Positions 31,134 through 42,938 of a DNA stretch of 64,000 nt are shown one piece after another. Each line of letters opens with the position of its first letter. Positions within the stretch are counted from its first letter, which is position 1. This DNA is from Capitulum mitella (taxonomy: Eukaryota; Arthropoda; Thecostraca; Pollicipedomorpha; Pollicipedidae), in assembly GCA_030062745.1 (NCBI GenBank), contig CP099848.1, positions 10,623,501 to 10,687,500 of the forward strand, given 5' to 3'. The position numbers and the translations under genes are program-made. The notes under the pieces are model-generated. The model worked only from the letters and a program-made list of their open reading frames with translations, did not search any database and was not told the origin of the DNA.

Positions 31134-33251
31134 ATTGAATGACGTAACGCAGCGAAGTGTGCCGCAGATGCAGTGAGGGGCGTGCAACAAGACATGCAGC
31201 GGACAGCGTGCCATGTGTGCGACATTGTATACACCTTGCTGTGGTGTTGCATGGGACGTGACCGATGGGAAAAATGGCCTTACGAACACATCTAGTACGT
31301 TCCCTGAGCTCTACGACGTCATGTCGTATCGCGGCATAATCGTGAAATATATCTATAGATTCCACTGACGAAGTTTTGAAGACTTACGGGACTAGTAGTG
31401 GCCATTCCTTAGGGCTGCATGGGCTCCTTCCCAGTGGTTACAAATAAATTGGTAGAGAAAAGTTCAGATTCTTATTCGAATTTTTTATTTCCCACAATTT
31501 TAAAATTAGGTTAATTTATTCCTTTTACCTCTTTATTTCATATATTCTTTTATTTAAATTAATTTGGTTAAAAAAGCAAAAAATCAGATTAAATTTAGAA
31601 GCGTCTGTCCCTCCCAGACTTCTGCGGAACGACCTGCAGAGGATGATGTTGTTCAGACCTACGTTTTATATAGTGGCAAGGGCTTGGAAAGTGGATAGGC
31701 AGGACGGGCAGTGGCTCAAATGTTGAGGATAGATCGACATCAGCCTTACGCTACATGGAAAGCAGTGAGGTGAAACGGCGTTCTTTCCTCACCTAACTTC
31801 TGAGAAGTTGCCGCGTCCTTCTTTAGGGGATCGTTCATTGTTCAGACATGTGCACTGTCACAGGACAAGATGCTCTTCATCAGGCTAAGGGATTTGGACG
31901 TGGAGGTAAGGTGATTATTTCTCCACCGGGCGTCAGCACTGTCCGTGGTTGATTGTGCATGATACGGTTGAGAGCTAGCGTCTGAGTCGGTGCCTTTCCG
32001 CCACCGCCTGCATTCGTTACTGAGCACTCAATTGAAACCAACCACCTGGTTGCCGTACCCAACGCAAAAATGTAATAGATTGGTACCAGGGCTTCATTCT
32101 AGCGAGGGTGGCGGAGGATTGCGTTCTCGTAGCCACCTAGAATGGAGCTGTATACTGATCGAAGAGGAATGGTAAAGACGACGGTTCGTAGAGAAATCCT
32201 ATTGGCACGTTTCGCATCGTCGCAAAATGGACACATTCAGAACACATTCAACACGTTCCGCATGTTCAAAACATAATGGAGCTAACTTCTATCATTTCCG
32301 GCCATCGCCGTCGACAAGAAACGGCCAGTAATGGCATAATAGCTTGCAATGGTTGAAAAGCGCTTTCTGTACCTGGTGGTTGTAATGACGCAGGAACGAT
32401 CGGACTGGGCTAGGTCGCCATGCCCACTGCAGCGGAAAGCTACACTTATGTTTTGTTCCTTACGATATGAAAAACGTTAACGTCTGCACGAAGTAGTGTG
32501 ATGCGCGGCATGCCATAAGCACGACACAGCAGAGGCACGTAGCCGGAATTTCACCAAGGGAGGGACCAAAGTTTGCCAGACGGATCCCGCAACCGAAGGA
32601 GCCCCACGCGTTCGCTGTGGGGTCCCCAAATTCTCTTTTCCTATCCGATTTAGTCCACTCTGTTTTACAGTTACCCCATTGCAGACTAGCATGGGCCTCT
32701 GGACCGGCCCAGTGGCGTTAGACGGTTCTGGAAACCTAATAATAAGGAGTTTTCACAAAGTGCGAATTTTGGCGCACTTCGGGCGTACCCCCGCCCTTAA
32801 ATCCTCGAGAGGAAGACTACCCCGCCTCCGTCGTCCCGTCCCCTCCCCTTGGCCACGCTCTTGACACCGCACCTACCGCAGATAAGCTCTTTAGCCTGCT
32901 GGCCAGCGACACATCCAGATGGGAGGAGCGCAGCAGCAGCCACATCTCTCTTTCCGAGGTACGGTGTAGGCGTCATGAAACCTAAGACCCAGGTATTTTT
33001 TGCCAGTGCAAGACGCCCGAAGAGCTTCCACACCTGAGCACTTGCACAGCGTAGATGCCTTAGAGGCAAATTTCTTCTAACCACTCTCTAACCTTGACGC
33101 CTCCCGGGGTTCAGTTTTGCTAATCCGGACAGGCATGCTGTGGACCCCAGTTTGAGGGTGAACCCAGCCGTGGTAAGATTTCCCTGGCAAAGCACGATGT
33201 AGCCAGCATTATCTTGCGATATTTACCTGTGCAAAGAGATGCAAAAAGGCA
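31134..33251. other. FB1 core, no recognised gene
   Basis: The core starts with an unassigned GC-balanced segment and an AT-rich stretch at about 31440-31600. A short inverted pair lies at about 32090-32145 (CATTCTAGCGAGGGTGGCGG versus CGTAGCCACCTAGAATG), and a GC-rich segment at 32690-33110. Short minus-strand frames near 32477-32692 and 32797-33084 have no recognisable motif. Confidence 0.5.
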
Positions 33252-33450
33252 CATTGGTCGATTCGATATTTTATCCTTCGATATTTAGGCATGCCGATAT
33301 TTATCCTGCTGACGTCCTTCCATTCGGTAATTTGGCATTTCCATATTCCGGCATTATTATATAGTCGATATTTACGTGTTTTGATAGTTTGCGATGTTAA
33401 GCTTTCGATATTTTCTCATTCGATATTTGGTGAAGCGATATTTTGTTTTG
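33252..33450. repeat. FB1 right array (inverted)
   Basis: Read on the minus strand, the units include TGGAAATGCCAAATTA (slot 2), CCGAATGGAAGGACG (slot 3), TCAGCAGGATAAATA (slot 4) and TCGGCATGCCTAAATA (slot 1), in the same order as the left array. It is shorter and more decayed than the left array. Confidence 0.8.
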
Positions 33451-33516
33451 TAACCGTGAATCACGGTTGTAGATAACAAAAGATATGACATGTATGTGTG
33501 CAAGTGACGTAGCCCG

Positions 33517-34729
33517 TTAACCCTATTCCTGGAGGGCTAGATGTCATGGTCGATTCCCGGCAGGGGGTGGATTCGGCCCCCCCCTGAGATCTCGAGAACT
33601 ACTCGTCCGATTTCATCGCAACAAACGCAGTCGACTTGCCGTGACGTGAACTACATTTTTACAAAAATAAATTTTCAAAATTTTGAAAAGTGCGGATACA
33701 GGGTGGGCAAAAATGTCAAAATGAGGGGTACTTTTGGACTTCTTATAATTCCGTTGTTTATCGACCGATTTCAATGAAACTGGCATGAATCGAGAGATTA
33801 TGGATAGGTCTTTTACCATGAGTGCACAAATTTGATATTTTGAGAAAATTCATGGGCGTTCACAGGGTTTCAAAAATAGGAGGATTATTTTTCTCACAAC
33901 TGAATGAACAAAAGAGGCAAAAACACTTTTTTGGCTTCTGCTAATCATGTTATGCTAAAGAGGTACAAATCTCAGTACAATGTTTGTATAATGTTAGCAT
34001 AGGCGGTGCCAGGGACATGGAAAAGGGGAAACTGTCATGGTCATACGTTCTTCAGATCAACTTGTGACCTTTGACCTTAAATGACCTCCAGTGACCTTGG
34101 GGTCACTTGGAATGATGTCGTGCGCATTTAACATTATCTGTAAACAATTTTAATCATTTGAATTCAATCTGTTTCGAAAATTTCATTTTATGGCTATTGC
34201 GATATAGGGTACGCCCAATGACATTTTAGGTCATAGCTCCGTGACCCGACCTGATATCAAGCTGAAACTTGATACACAAGTACAGGGCACGTTTTTACGT
34301 CAGATGTATGTTCCGGGTTTAGCATTTGAAAAAAAACGGCGCCGAAATTATTGAAAAAAAATTGACTTTTGACCTTGACCTCACCTTGTAAAGTGACCTC
34401 GGATAAACAATGTTACATTTGCGCATTGCCCAACTATTTAGGTATACATCCATATAAAGTTTTAAGTTCTATCTTAAAAACTTTGTTTTATGCAGGCATT
34501 TTCCTTTTACCCTCAACATGGGCAAAAACGGCCTGAGGTGCCTCCCAAAAACGTTGCCTGGCTCCGCCCCTGTGTAAAATAGAATTTTGAAATTTTGTCA
34601 CGGCGCGTAGAAAGAGTAGCTAGGAAAAGTGACCAAGATTCATGAAGCTGCGTTAAGAAGCCTGGAATTGGCAAGCAAAAAACCCGAGGGGGGGGTGGAT
34701 TCAGCCCTCCCTGCCGGGAATAGGGTTAA
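33517..34729. mobile_element. piggyBac-like element, family B, copy 2
   Basis: It begins TTAACCCTATTCCTGGAGGG and ends TGCCGGGAATAGGGTTAA, with TTAA at both edges and the same orientation as the copy at 21758. It is full length (1213 bp), and interior identity to copy 1 is obvious throughout, including the AGGTCA-type half-site cluster near 34065-34105. Non-coding. It sits 66 bp from the right array of FB1. Confidence 0.9.
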
Positions 34730-35653
34730 ACGAAATATTGGAAAGTCATAAGTTTTCTACGAAGCTGTCCTTCGTAACGCAGATGTTCTGTTTACATTGG
34801 CGGCTGCGAAAAGAAGATTTGGAAAACTGTTGCAGAACATATTCTCATTAAGTTTTTTGATCTTTTTTATCGTAAGGTAAATTCTGCCATTTATATTTTG
34901 CTTTAACGTTCGGGGTCCATACTGGCCTTTGTATACTACACATTCTTCCAAATTTGCATGTCATAGGTGCTAAAACTAATTTTTCGTCCTCTTGAAAAAT
35001 GAGCCTCATGTATCAGCGTTCGGTCTCCAACGAAGCGTGTTGTTGTCATGGTTACGGAAGAACCAACCATCCATCGTCTCTAGCAATTTTCAGTTCGTGG
35101 TGATTGTTCTGCGTCGACAAGATATTGGTTGTCATGTGAAACTGTTCTTGTTTATGTTATATATTAGCTGAAAGGTAAGCCCTGATTAGACGGAAACTAG
35201 CCCATGGTTTGGACTTTTGTACGTAGACCCTGCTGTCATCGCCAAGATCTGGTAAGATAAAATAAATTGTATAGCATCAGACCGTTCATTGTAAGGTTTA
35301 ATACCGTCATCGTGAAAAGAACGTTATGCTATACATTAAAGCTCTGTCCGATCACGTCCAGATATTGCAATTGCCGTGAAAAGTTGTTTGGAATTCACCT
35401 TTACGCCATTCATTTAGCATGGAGGGGTGCCCAAAGCATATTCGGATTACGTCGCAATGTTGCGCTGCCAGATCACTGAGTGGCCCTTGATCCGAATGCA
35501 AATATGAATTGAGAATGTACTTGGAATAAGTGCCGCAAAAACTTGTAATATAGTTGTTTTTAAAGAAAACTAATTTTCATGCCAGAAGTCCATGATGTGA
35601 CACGCTAGAATCTTGGGGACATTGATTCTGTTGAAATTTGAACGGGCTGCAAT
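34730..35653. other. No gene recognised
   Basis: AT-rich unassigned sequence between two TTAA elements. A 70-codon plus frame near 35267-35479 has no recognisable motif. Confidence 0.45.
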
Positions 35654-36890
35654 TTAACCCGCGCACAACCGTCGGTCCGTTTCGAACATGGCCGACTGGG
35701 GGGGGGGCAGTTGACTGCCCCCCTCTAACTCACGAACGGTTGGTCGCACGATAAAAATAAGAACACCGTTGGAAAGCTTGTGACGAGTAGAGCTCGAAAC
35801 TAGTCTCATTTTTAGTTTTAGATAATATGTACGCCAATTTACGCCCTATATATGTTTTCTCATAGCCGACTGCATGAGACCGAGAAATGGCCTGAATCTC
35901 AGGGGGCTGTGACTAATAACGCATAGGTAAAGGCACCAGCGCACAAGTAAAGGTCCGAGGATGCCAATACACGTCTAATTTCCCCAGATTTGTTCAATAT
36001 ATACGCCGAAACGTTAAGTTAAAGACACGACAATTCTCCCGCCCACTGTCGGTGTGCGCCGCTGCCGTATGCGGTACCAAATTGACGGGAACTAATTTTA
36101 GCGTTCCGTTATTTTCGCTAAAAAAGACGATCTGTGTCAGTTTTATTGATGTTTGTGGTTCTTGTGACGGTTTCTCATGCTTAAATTTTGGGAAAATTGA
36201 TTAGTTACCAGGCTACAAAATTGGCGGAGCTTTATTCGCGATAGCCTATTTATTTCCAAAATATGCTACTTCTTTTCAAACTTTTTGAGGTTCGTGGTAT
36301 TATTTACGTCTGTGCAAGCTAGTTCTGCCATTTTCTACCCATTCTGAGTAGTTCATCGTCGATTTTGACGGTGGTACATTTTGGCTCACTACAGTTATTC
36401 GTGACCTGACCTCAGGTCAATGGTTGGAAGTCATTGATACTTTGCCCAGTGACGGTGACTAGATGTCTGCTTGACACCACACTAAAAATGCTATGAAATA
36501 TTCCGTCGATTTCCGAGAAAACGGCGACATGTCTTAAAAATGGGCTTGACCTTAGGTCGATGACCCGGAAAATTCCGAAAAATCTGAGATAGCAGATTTG
36601 TTGCATCTATCACGGTCACTAATCCCTGAAAGTATTTTTGAGATATCTTGTTTTGCGGAAAAGTTAGAGGGCGCTAAACTTTTTTTGACATAGGTCTATT
36701 GGACCTGACTTAGGTCAGGCACCGGACCTGACCTGGGGTCAAAATTTGACACAATAATTGGACTTTGTAGAATTGATGGAGCAAAAGGTACACAAAGTTT
36801 CGTGACTCTGTGTTTGTTGGTTCTCTCGCAATCCCAGAAAAACCTCAGGGGGGGGGGGCAGTCAGCTCCCCCCAGTTGGGGACGGGTTAA
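35654..36890. mobile_element. piggyBac-like element, family A, copy 2
   Basis: It begins TTAACCCGCGCACAACCGTC and ends GGGGACGGGTTAA. It aligns over its full length with the copy at 5291-6520, including the G-tract hairpins near each end and shared landmarks such as 'ggaaagcttgtgacgagtag'. It is 1237 bp, in the same orientation as copy 1, and non-coding. Confidence 0.9.
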
Positions 36891-37710
36891 TTCTGTTTCC
36901 GAATGCTTTCAGCTTTCCAGCTAGGCAGTCGTGATTGTGATTCATGACAAAAGTGTGATTCCACAGTCAGTTCAGAAGGGAACCTGATACACTCACTCAT
37001 CTAGTGCCCAGTCCCATACCATGACGACTTCGTCATGAAGTCTGCTTCATGATTTGTGCTGACAGATTGGCTTCCAGGTTGCACTGTGATTAGGGATGCA
37101 CCGGATCGGGATTTTTGTAATCCAGCCGGATACCGGATATGCCGGATCGGGGTGCCGGATATCCGGCCGGATATCGGCCGGATACCGGATATTATGTTTA
37201 CATGTTTTTATTTACTATTTCTATTGAAATAATGAAACCAAAAAGAATGGATAGAAAATGAAAATATGGGAAACTGAAAAAAATAGTAAAAATATGCCCA
37301 CAGCTTGTGAGTCGATATCTTCAAGGCCAAATGGAGTGGAAAAGGTCAATTTTGGACACTATCGGCCTGTACAGGCCATTCCGTACAACTTTTCAATCGA
37401 AATGGGGTGTTTGTTGGACCGTTAAAACGTGGAATACGATAGCTTCCATTCATTTGGCGTCTTGACTGGGGATTTTGGGTCGAGGTCGTGTCATGTCAGT
37501 GACCTGTGACGTCATTTTTTCATCTTTTACAGATCAGATTTCGAACAACACGGGACAGTTTGAGAGTAAATGAGGGTGTGACATGTATCTTCTGGCGTAT
37601 TTTCAGTGAAGGCAGCCAACATCGGTACATCTGGTCATTTCCAGCGTTTATATTTCTGTATGTATGTATAGCTATGTATGCATATACATGTCAGTATCAA
37701 TATGCCAAGA

Positions 37711-38130
37711 CGTGTTTTAGAAGGGTCTTTGAATGCGTATTTCACACAAATCGATGTATTGCAGAACAAATCTGGACCAAGTCACAAAAACCTGCCCTTG
37801 ACCTTTGATGACCTTGACCTGAAATGACTCTGGCATATATATATGCGTCTGCATGTGCGCACACGTGTCTTTATTAGGGTCTTTGAATGCATAATTCATA
37901 CAAATCGATATGTCGCAGAACAGATCTGAGCAAGGTTACAAGATATTTGACCTTGGACGACCTTGACCTTCGCTGACCTTGGAATATTTTAGCGTATCAG
38001 TGTGCGCACACGTGTTTTTATTAGGGCCTTCGAATGCATATTTCATACAAACTGACATCTTGCAAAGCAAATCTGGATCAGGTCACAAACCTTGACCTTT
38101 GATGCCCGTAACCTTTATTGACCCTGGCTG
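37711..38130. repeat. Tandem repeat of about 150 bp, three units
   Basis: Units start near 37711, 37864 and 38011. Each begins CGTGTTTTTATTAGGGTCTT or similar, passes 'tttgaatgcatatttcatacaaat' and a 'gcaaatctggatcaggtcacaa' block, and ends in clustered GACCTTGACCT motifs. The same unit family occurs in inverted orientation at about 52860-53310. Confidence 0.85.
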
Positions 38131-38687
38131 TGGCCTTTGCACGTCCATCACTTATGCCCGAATGACATCGCCTGACTGTGTTCAAACAGCAGTCTTCAGT
38201 AGAACGCCAGTTCTTTCACAATGTTCCCATTTGTCAGCAACAACCGTCGTTTTCGTGATGTTTGCCTGACTTCAAATGCTTGAAACTTCAAAATTTCCAG
38301 CCGATTTCCAATTTTTCTACGCCATTCGACGAGTTGTTCAATTGCCATAAATGTCACAAAGTAACAGCAACCAGCTCAGATGCGTTCTCGAGATATTCAA
38401 GAAGAGCAGGTGGGCGGCACAAAAAGACCCCCATTCCAGTGCGCGTGTTAAAAGACAGCTACAGCTGATTCGAGCTGTAAAAACAACGGGTGTCATAACG
38501 CGTTCCGGCTGGAAGGTTTGGAATCTCCAGAACGTACGTGACAAAAAATATTGGTGTCAAACAAGGTTTGGTACCGAAAGAGCAAGAGGTCACCCCAGGT
38601 CACCCAAAAACAAGAGGTCGCCCAAAAGACCCGCATCCGGAAACTGTCCCGCGGATCACATGAAATCGGAAAGAACGGGGCATTGTC

Positions 38688-39266
38688 ATGGACGACGAAA
38701 GCTACTTCACCTACCACGAAAGGTATATGTCAGGAAACCTTGGGTACTCTGTTAAGCACGTCCAGCAGAAGTCCAGCAAAAGTACAACTGAGGCCAGAGA
38801 GCAAGTTTCCCCGCAATCTTTTCGTGTGGCTCGCCATCTCTCTCAGGGGTGTGACAAAGCCGGCTATCATGCCGGGTATGGGTAATGTTGATGGTAACAT
38901 GTACCGTGAGAAGTGCGTAGGAGATGTGCTCATCCCATATTTGGATGAGTACTGTTTCGAGAGGGACATGCTGGTCTGGCCAGACTTGGCCAGCGCTCAT
39001 TATGCGAGGAAAACGCTCAAGTGGCTGGAAGAGGCCAGAGTGCCGTATGTAGTGCGTGACAGCAGTCCCCCTGTGTGCACCAGGTGTGTCCTACTGAGGA
39101 CATCTGGGGCATCATTAAGCAGAGGATGTATCAGGGAGACTGGTACGTAACATCCAAAGTCGCCCTAAAGCGCTGGATGAGCCAGGTGATCGCTGCTCTG
39201 GACCTAGGGATACCGCGTAAAATGCTGGTGCGCGTACCCAGGCGCGTGCGTGTTGCCGACAGATGA
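38688..39266 (+). pseudogene. Tc1/mariner-superfamily transposase fossil
   Basis: The piece starting at 38688 reads MDDESYFTYHERYMSGN, which matches the first catalytic Asp region. A frame change then leads to FPRNLFVWLAISLRGVTKPA and DMLVWPDLASAHYARKTLKW (second Asp in WPDLASAHYA). A second frame change near 39080 leads to CPTEDIWGIIKQRMYQGDWY, the third acidic region, and a C-terminal LGIPRKMLVRVPRRVRVADR. These motifs are typical of the branch of Tc1/mariner transposases with WPDxAxxHYA. The N-terminal paired-type helix-turn-helix was not recognised; it should lie before 38680. At least two frameshifts make it inactive. Confidence 0.75.
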
Positions 39267-39826
39267 GAGGTGATGATCCATTAAGCAAGAACTGACCGCA
39301 ACGGTTATGACTACATTTCTGCAAAGTTTAATGTTCATACAGTAATAAATGTGCTTACGGTATGACTATAAATACTGTCGCATTTTCCAGTGCCCACAAT
39401 TTATATTTTTTCTTAATGCATTTGTGTCAGAATTTGAGAAAGATAACAAACATTTCGAAAAAAGGAAATCATAAGATGGACTGCTGACCGCATGCTGGCC
39501 ATTGTTTCACAGTTTTGAACTTGAGTCCCATTCTTGCAAGATATGTCCGAACCCTCCCGGACCAATACAGAAAAGAATTGGTTCCAAGGTCTCCAGACCG
39601 ACTTGGAACTGCCAGTAACATCGACAATCTAACACAACAAGCCACGTTTCCCCTGAAACGGTTTTGGACGCAGACATTAGAGCAACGTCTTGATTGTACA
39701 CCGGGAGGTTAAATATCCGGCAGTATCCGGCCGGATCACAAAAATATCCGGCCGGATACCGGATACCGGGTAATCTCTAATATCCGGCCGGATATCCGGC
39801 CGGACCGGAAATCCGATGCATCCCTA

Positions 39827-42800
39827 ACTGTGATGGCCTTATCATTGTAAAAGGTTGAAAAAAAAACTTGCTGGACCAGTTCAGGCAGAGTATTTTTGGC
39901 TGACTTCCTCGGTCTACGTCCGTCCAGCTTATCTTCTCTTGCCGGCCACTTCTGGCTGTTTATCTGTGACCGACCGTCGTGACGGACTTTTTTAGGACTT
40001 CAACATCAGACAGTAGTCTTCGACGTCGAGAGAAAAATCTAACAGTGGAATTACTCTGTCAGGAATAACATGAATGATAGCTTTTTTTGAGCGTTTGGCT
40101 CAAATCGTATGCATTGTGGACGGGAAGAAACATAGTTTTGTCTCCTATGCACGGCGCAAACCATCGTATTCTGTGGGGGAATATAAAAAATCATTTTCAT
40201 ATGGCTTAACTGTGTCCCTTACGCGGACATCGTGCCCCTTTTGACTTGCTGCTTCATTATGTTGTAAGCGAGAACCGTGAAACTTGATTTTTTTTTGTAT
40301 TGGAGAAGCGTGAGTTTTGCAACAGTAGCGAAGGAGATTTTACGAGGTGTTTGTCGAAGGACATTTTTGGTGATTTGCATAGCTTCTCTCGCCCATGCGC
40401 AGCTGTTGAATGTTATGAGAAAAATGCCAAGTTCTACGTTGTAACTGTTGATGGTATGCTTTTTTCATCATGCTCGCATTTTAGTGGCAGGGAGATTCAT
40501 TGCATTTAAAGATGTCCAAAGCACGCTTTTAGAAAATGGCTAGAAAGCTTTACAACGGACAGGAGACGCAAGGAGTTGCGATTTAGGGCTGCATGCGGAT
40601 CGTCATGACATAGAACTTATGGTGCAGAGTTGCAGATTGAAGAAAAGGAAAATGGGCACTCGATTGACGTTGCAAAAAACTTGCAAGTATTCTATAGCAT
40701 TGACGTCAGCTGACACTCCCACATACAAGTGGTTATTCAGTGTCATTAGCAAGCCGCCACTGGCAAGGGAGTGTGAACTGTGCATTGCTCCGCGTTCAGA
40801 CGATGTCTCTCTACATGTTAGCATGTTAGTTCCTTGGCGTCAGAGGCTGATCCTAGGTAACTCCATCGGAATGTTTGGTACAATTTGCGCCATCATTTCT
40901 TGAAAGTGATTAGACCTGCTGTTACGTTTTCTGGGAAACATTTTTTTGCGTCTGTTAAATAAAACTGGATAAGCAAGTCAAACATTGGTTTCAGAAACAG
41001 GATGTCCTTAACTCAACATGATTGCGGCTGTCGCCTGAATAATCAGAAGGAAAACTTTGGGTGAAGTACAAATTTGTATGTGTTCCGTCCATTCCATCAG
41101 TTTCTTTGTTCGGACACGAAGATTTTCGCTGATGTACTGTGCGACCTTTTGAGCTTTCCACAAAATTACATATGGACTAATGTACAACTTCGTTAAAGGC
41201 GGGTCTTCCATGCCTCGTTGCTGGAATCGTGCATAAGAGCATCAATATACATCCTTATCAAAAATCATGCGAAGCCTAAAACAGGGCTGAAATCACCATA
41301 TATACCCTAACAACCGCCAAATGACTGTAATTCTTCTTTCCAACTTCCACACTTGCAAACCAGGCAAATTACATTTATATTGACGTGCTCCGTATTTCGC
41401 AGATTCCCCATTCACTTCCATGCTAACCCGCGACGGATTTATCCCCGGTGACGTCACGTTTTATCACACCGTTGCTAGGATACGAAACTGATTGCTCCTG
41501 AGTGAATCCTCTAGACGGGGCCTCATGAGCGTAAAATGTGTTTAGTGCTGCAATAAAGCGCATACCGTGCGGAAAAGCTGGTTTTGAACCCTCCAGGCTC
41601 TCCAGCCTCTGAAGCAATCTTCGCTAAGCGGGGGGCTCATGAGAATTCCCAAGTCGAATCCGAAGTCAGGATTTTGGTTCATGTATCATTTAGTTTAACC
41701 AGTGTGGCATTTCTTATACTTCATTCCTCAGCCTACGTGGTCTTGAAATAATTGCGCATTTCTGTCATGGTTATGTTTACATCCATCGCAAGCAAGACCA
41801 ATTTCTTATGACAGCTGCCCGGCTAATGTATAGTACGTGGCCAGGACGTAGTGATTGTGTTGTGAAAATGGTATGTATTGCTTGCTTGAATGACGGGTTA
41901 TCGGCATTGGATACCCATTATCACATTGCCTTTCAACCAAGACTGCTGTAATTAGTATGATTTGAAATATCATATATTTTATGCCAGTTTAGTAGCATTC
42001 CTTTACCGTTATGCTCTCCGAAGGCAAATTAAATAGCATATTAATTAGACGCTTGGTGTGGTCATTTTTATGCATGTTTTACGGTTTCAGATACTGACTG
42101 CAAGTAAGACCGTGAGCCTGGGATACTTTCGCATTGCACTGTTCAGATAATGAATATACACATGTTCTTTGTAATTACTTCAGTCTTTAGTTTGGTTTCC
42201 GATTGGTTTCCACCCACGATTGGTTTCCACGATTGGTTTCCACCTTCTTCCTTGAGTAAGGTAATTGAGGCCACATTTTTGATATGCTAAAAATTTGAGT
42301 ATGTATGAATAGTTAAGTTGTTCATTAGTCCCAAAAAAAAAACATAAAAAGGTGGTTATTTATGTCGACTTTGCCTTTGGAATATCGCCTGCCATTTTGT
42401 GCCATCTTTTGCCACCCCTGTTGTAGCAGTCTGTTTATAACCGGTTAAAAGTGGTGGCAGAAAATATTTCATGCTGGCTGCTATTCCGCAGCAACTGTTT
42501 TAATAAGATCGACAACACTCTTGGACGCCCACAGATGAACGAGTATAGTTTTGTTACATGCGATCATCAGGCCTTGCTCAAACGTTCTGCCCCTCATGCA
42601 CCTTCTCTTTGGCGCAAGAAGCATACCGGCTATCCTAGAGCCGCTCCTGAGCAGCCGATAGGGGCAAGCAGGTATTGAACCGGAGGAGCATCCTGCGGAT
42701 TATCGGAAAATTCTTTGGCTTGGAAACGTCAGCGCTCTTACTGTGAAGGTGTACACATGCTGCTTTCATTCTTTGATTTCGGCCTCAGCCGAACTCATGC

Positions 42801-42938
42801 CAGGGATGGTCATCGTAATCAAAGAACAAAGTGCCGCCATCGATCGAGTTTTGTCCTTGGCCATGCCGGCCTTCTGCCTCTCGGATGACGACAGACGCAT
42901 CCTGGAGTACTCGCCTCAAGTTCCTCTGTCCTTGCCGT
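39827..42938. other. No established gene; two weak exon-like frames
   Basis: At 40309-40453 a frame encoding CNSSEGDFTRCLSKDIFGDL is preceded by a T-rich acceptor-like run and followed by GTATGC. At 40619-40903 an ATG frame of 94 codons (MVQSCRLKKRKMGTRLTLQK...) is open. Neither resembles a known family, and their splice phases do not join, so neither is called as a gene. A short tandem repeat of GATTGGTTTCCAC lies at 42187-42245. Confidence 0.35.
42187..42245. repeat. GATTGGTTTCCAC tandem repeat
   Basis: About four imperfect copies of the 13-bp motif GATTGGTTTCCAC, spaced 13-20 bp apart. Confidence 0.8.

Larger units (their letters stand above)
30735..33450. mobile_element. Foldback-like element FB1
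   Basis: Two arrays of 15-16-bp units with consensus near TCGACAAGCTAAATA lie at 30735-31133 and, in inverted orientation, at 33252-33450. Their inner ends match base for base apart from two swapped bases: TCGAATCAGCCAATG at 31119 and, on the minus strand, TCGAATCGACCAATG ending at 33252. This shows that the arrays are true terminal inverted repeats rather than two unrelated satellites. The 2.1-kb core (31134-33251) holds no recognisable transposase. The layout resembles Drosophila FB and Galileo elements, whose long inverted ends are made of short tandem repeats. The outer boundaries and target duplication are unresolved. Confidence 0.7.
37091..39826. mobile_element. hAT-type element with CCGGAT-rich ends
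   Basis: The left end reads TAGGGATGCACCGGATCGGG. The right end on the opposite strand reads TAGGGATGCATCGGATTTCC. An 8-bp duplication, ACTGTGAT, flanks both sides perfectly (37083-37090 and 39827-39834). Clusters of CCGGCCGGATATCC-like motifs lie inside each end (37117-37190 and 39711-39810) and could be subterminal transposase sites. The interior does not carry a hAT transposase. It carries about 1.1 kb of tandem repeat and flanking sequence related to 52560-53730, plus a Tc1/mariner fossil, so it seems to be a non-autonomous carrier with captured or nested material. Confidence 0.8.

Noticed and set aside
37091-39826. Assignment of the whole element to Tc1/mariner because of the transposase inside
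   Set aside because: The outer 8-bp duplication and TAGGGATGCA ends do not fit TA-target elements; the mariner part is better read as nested.
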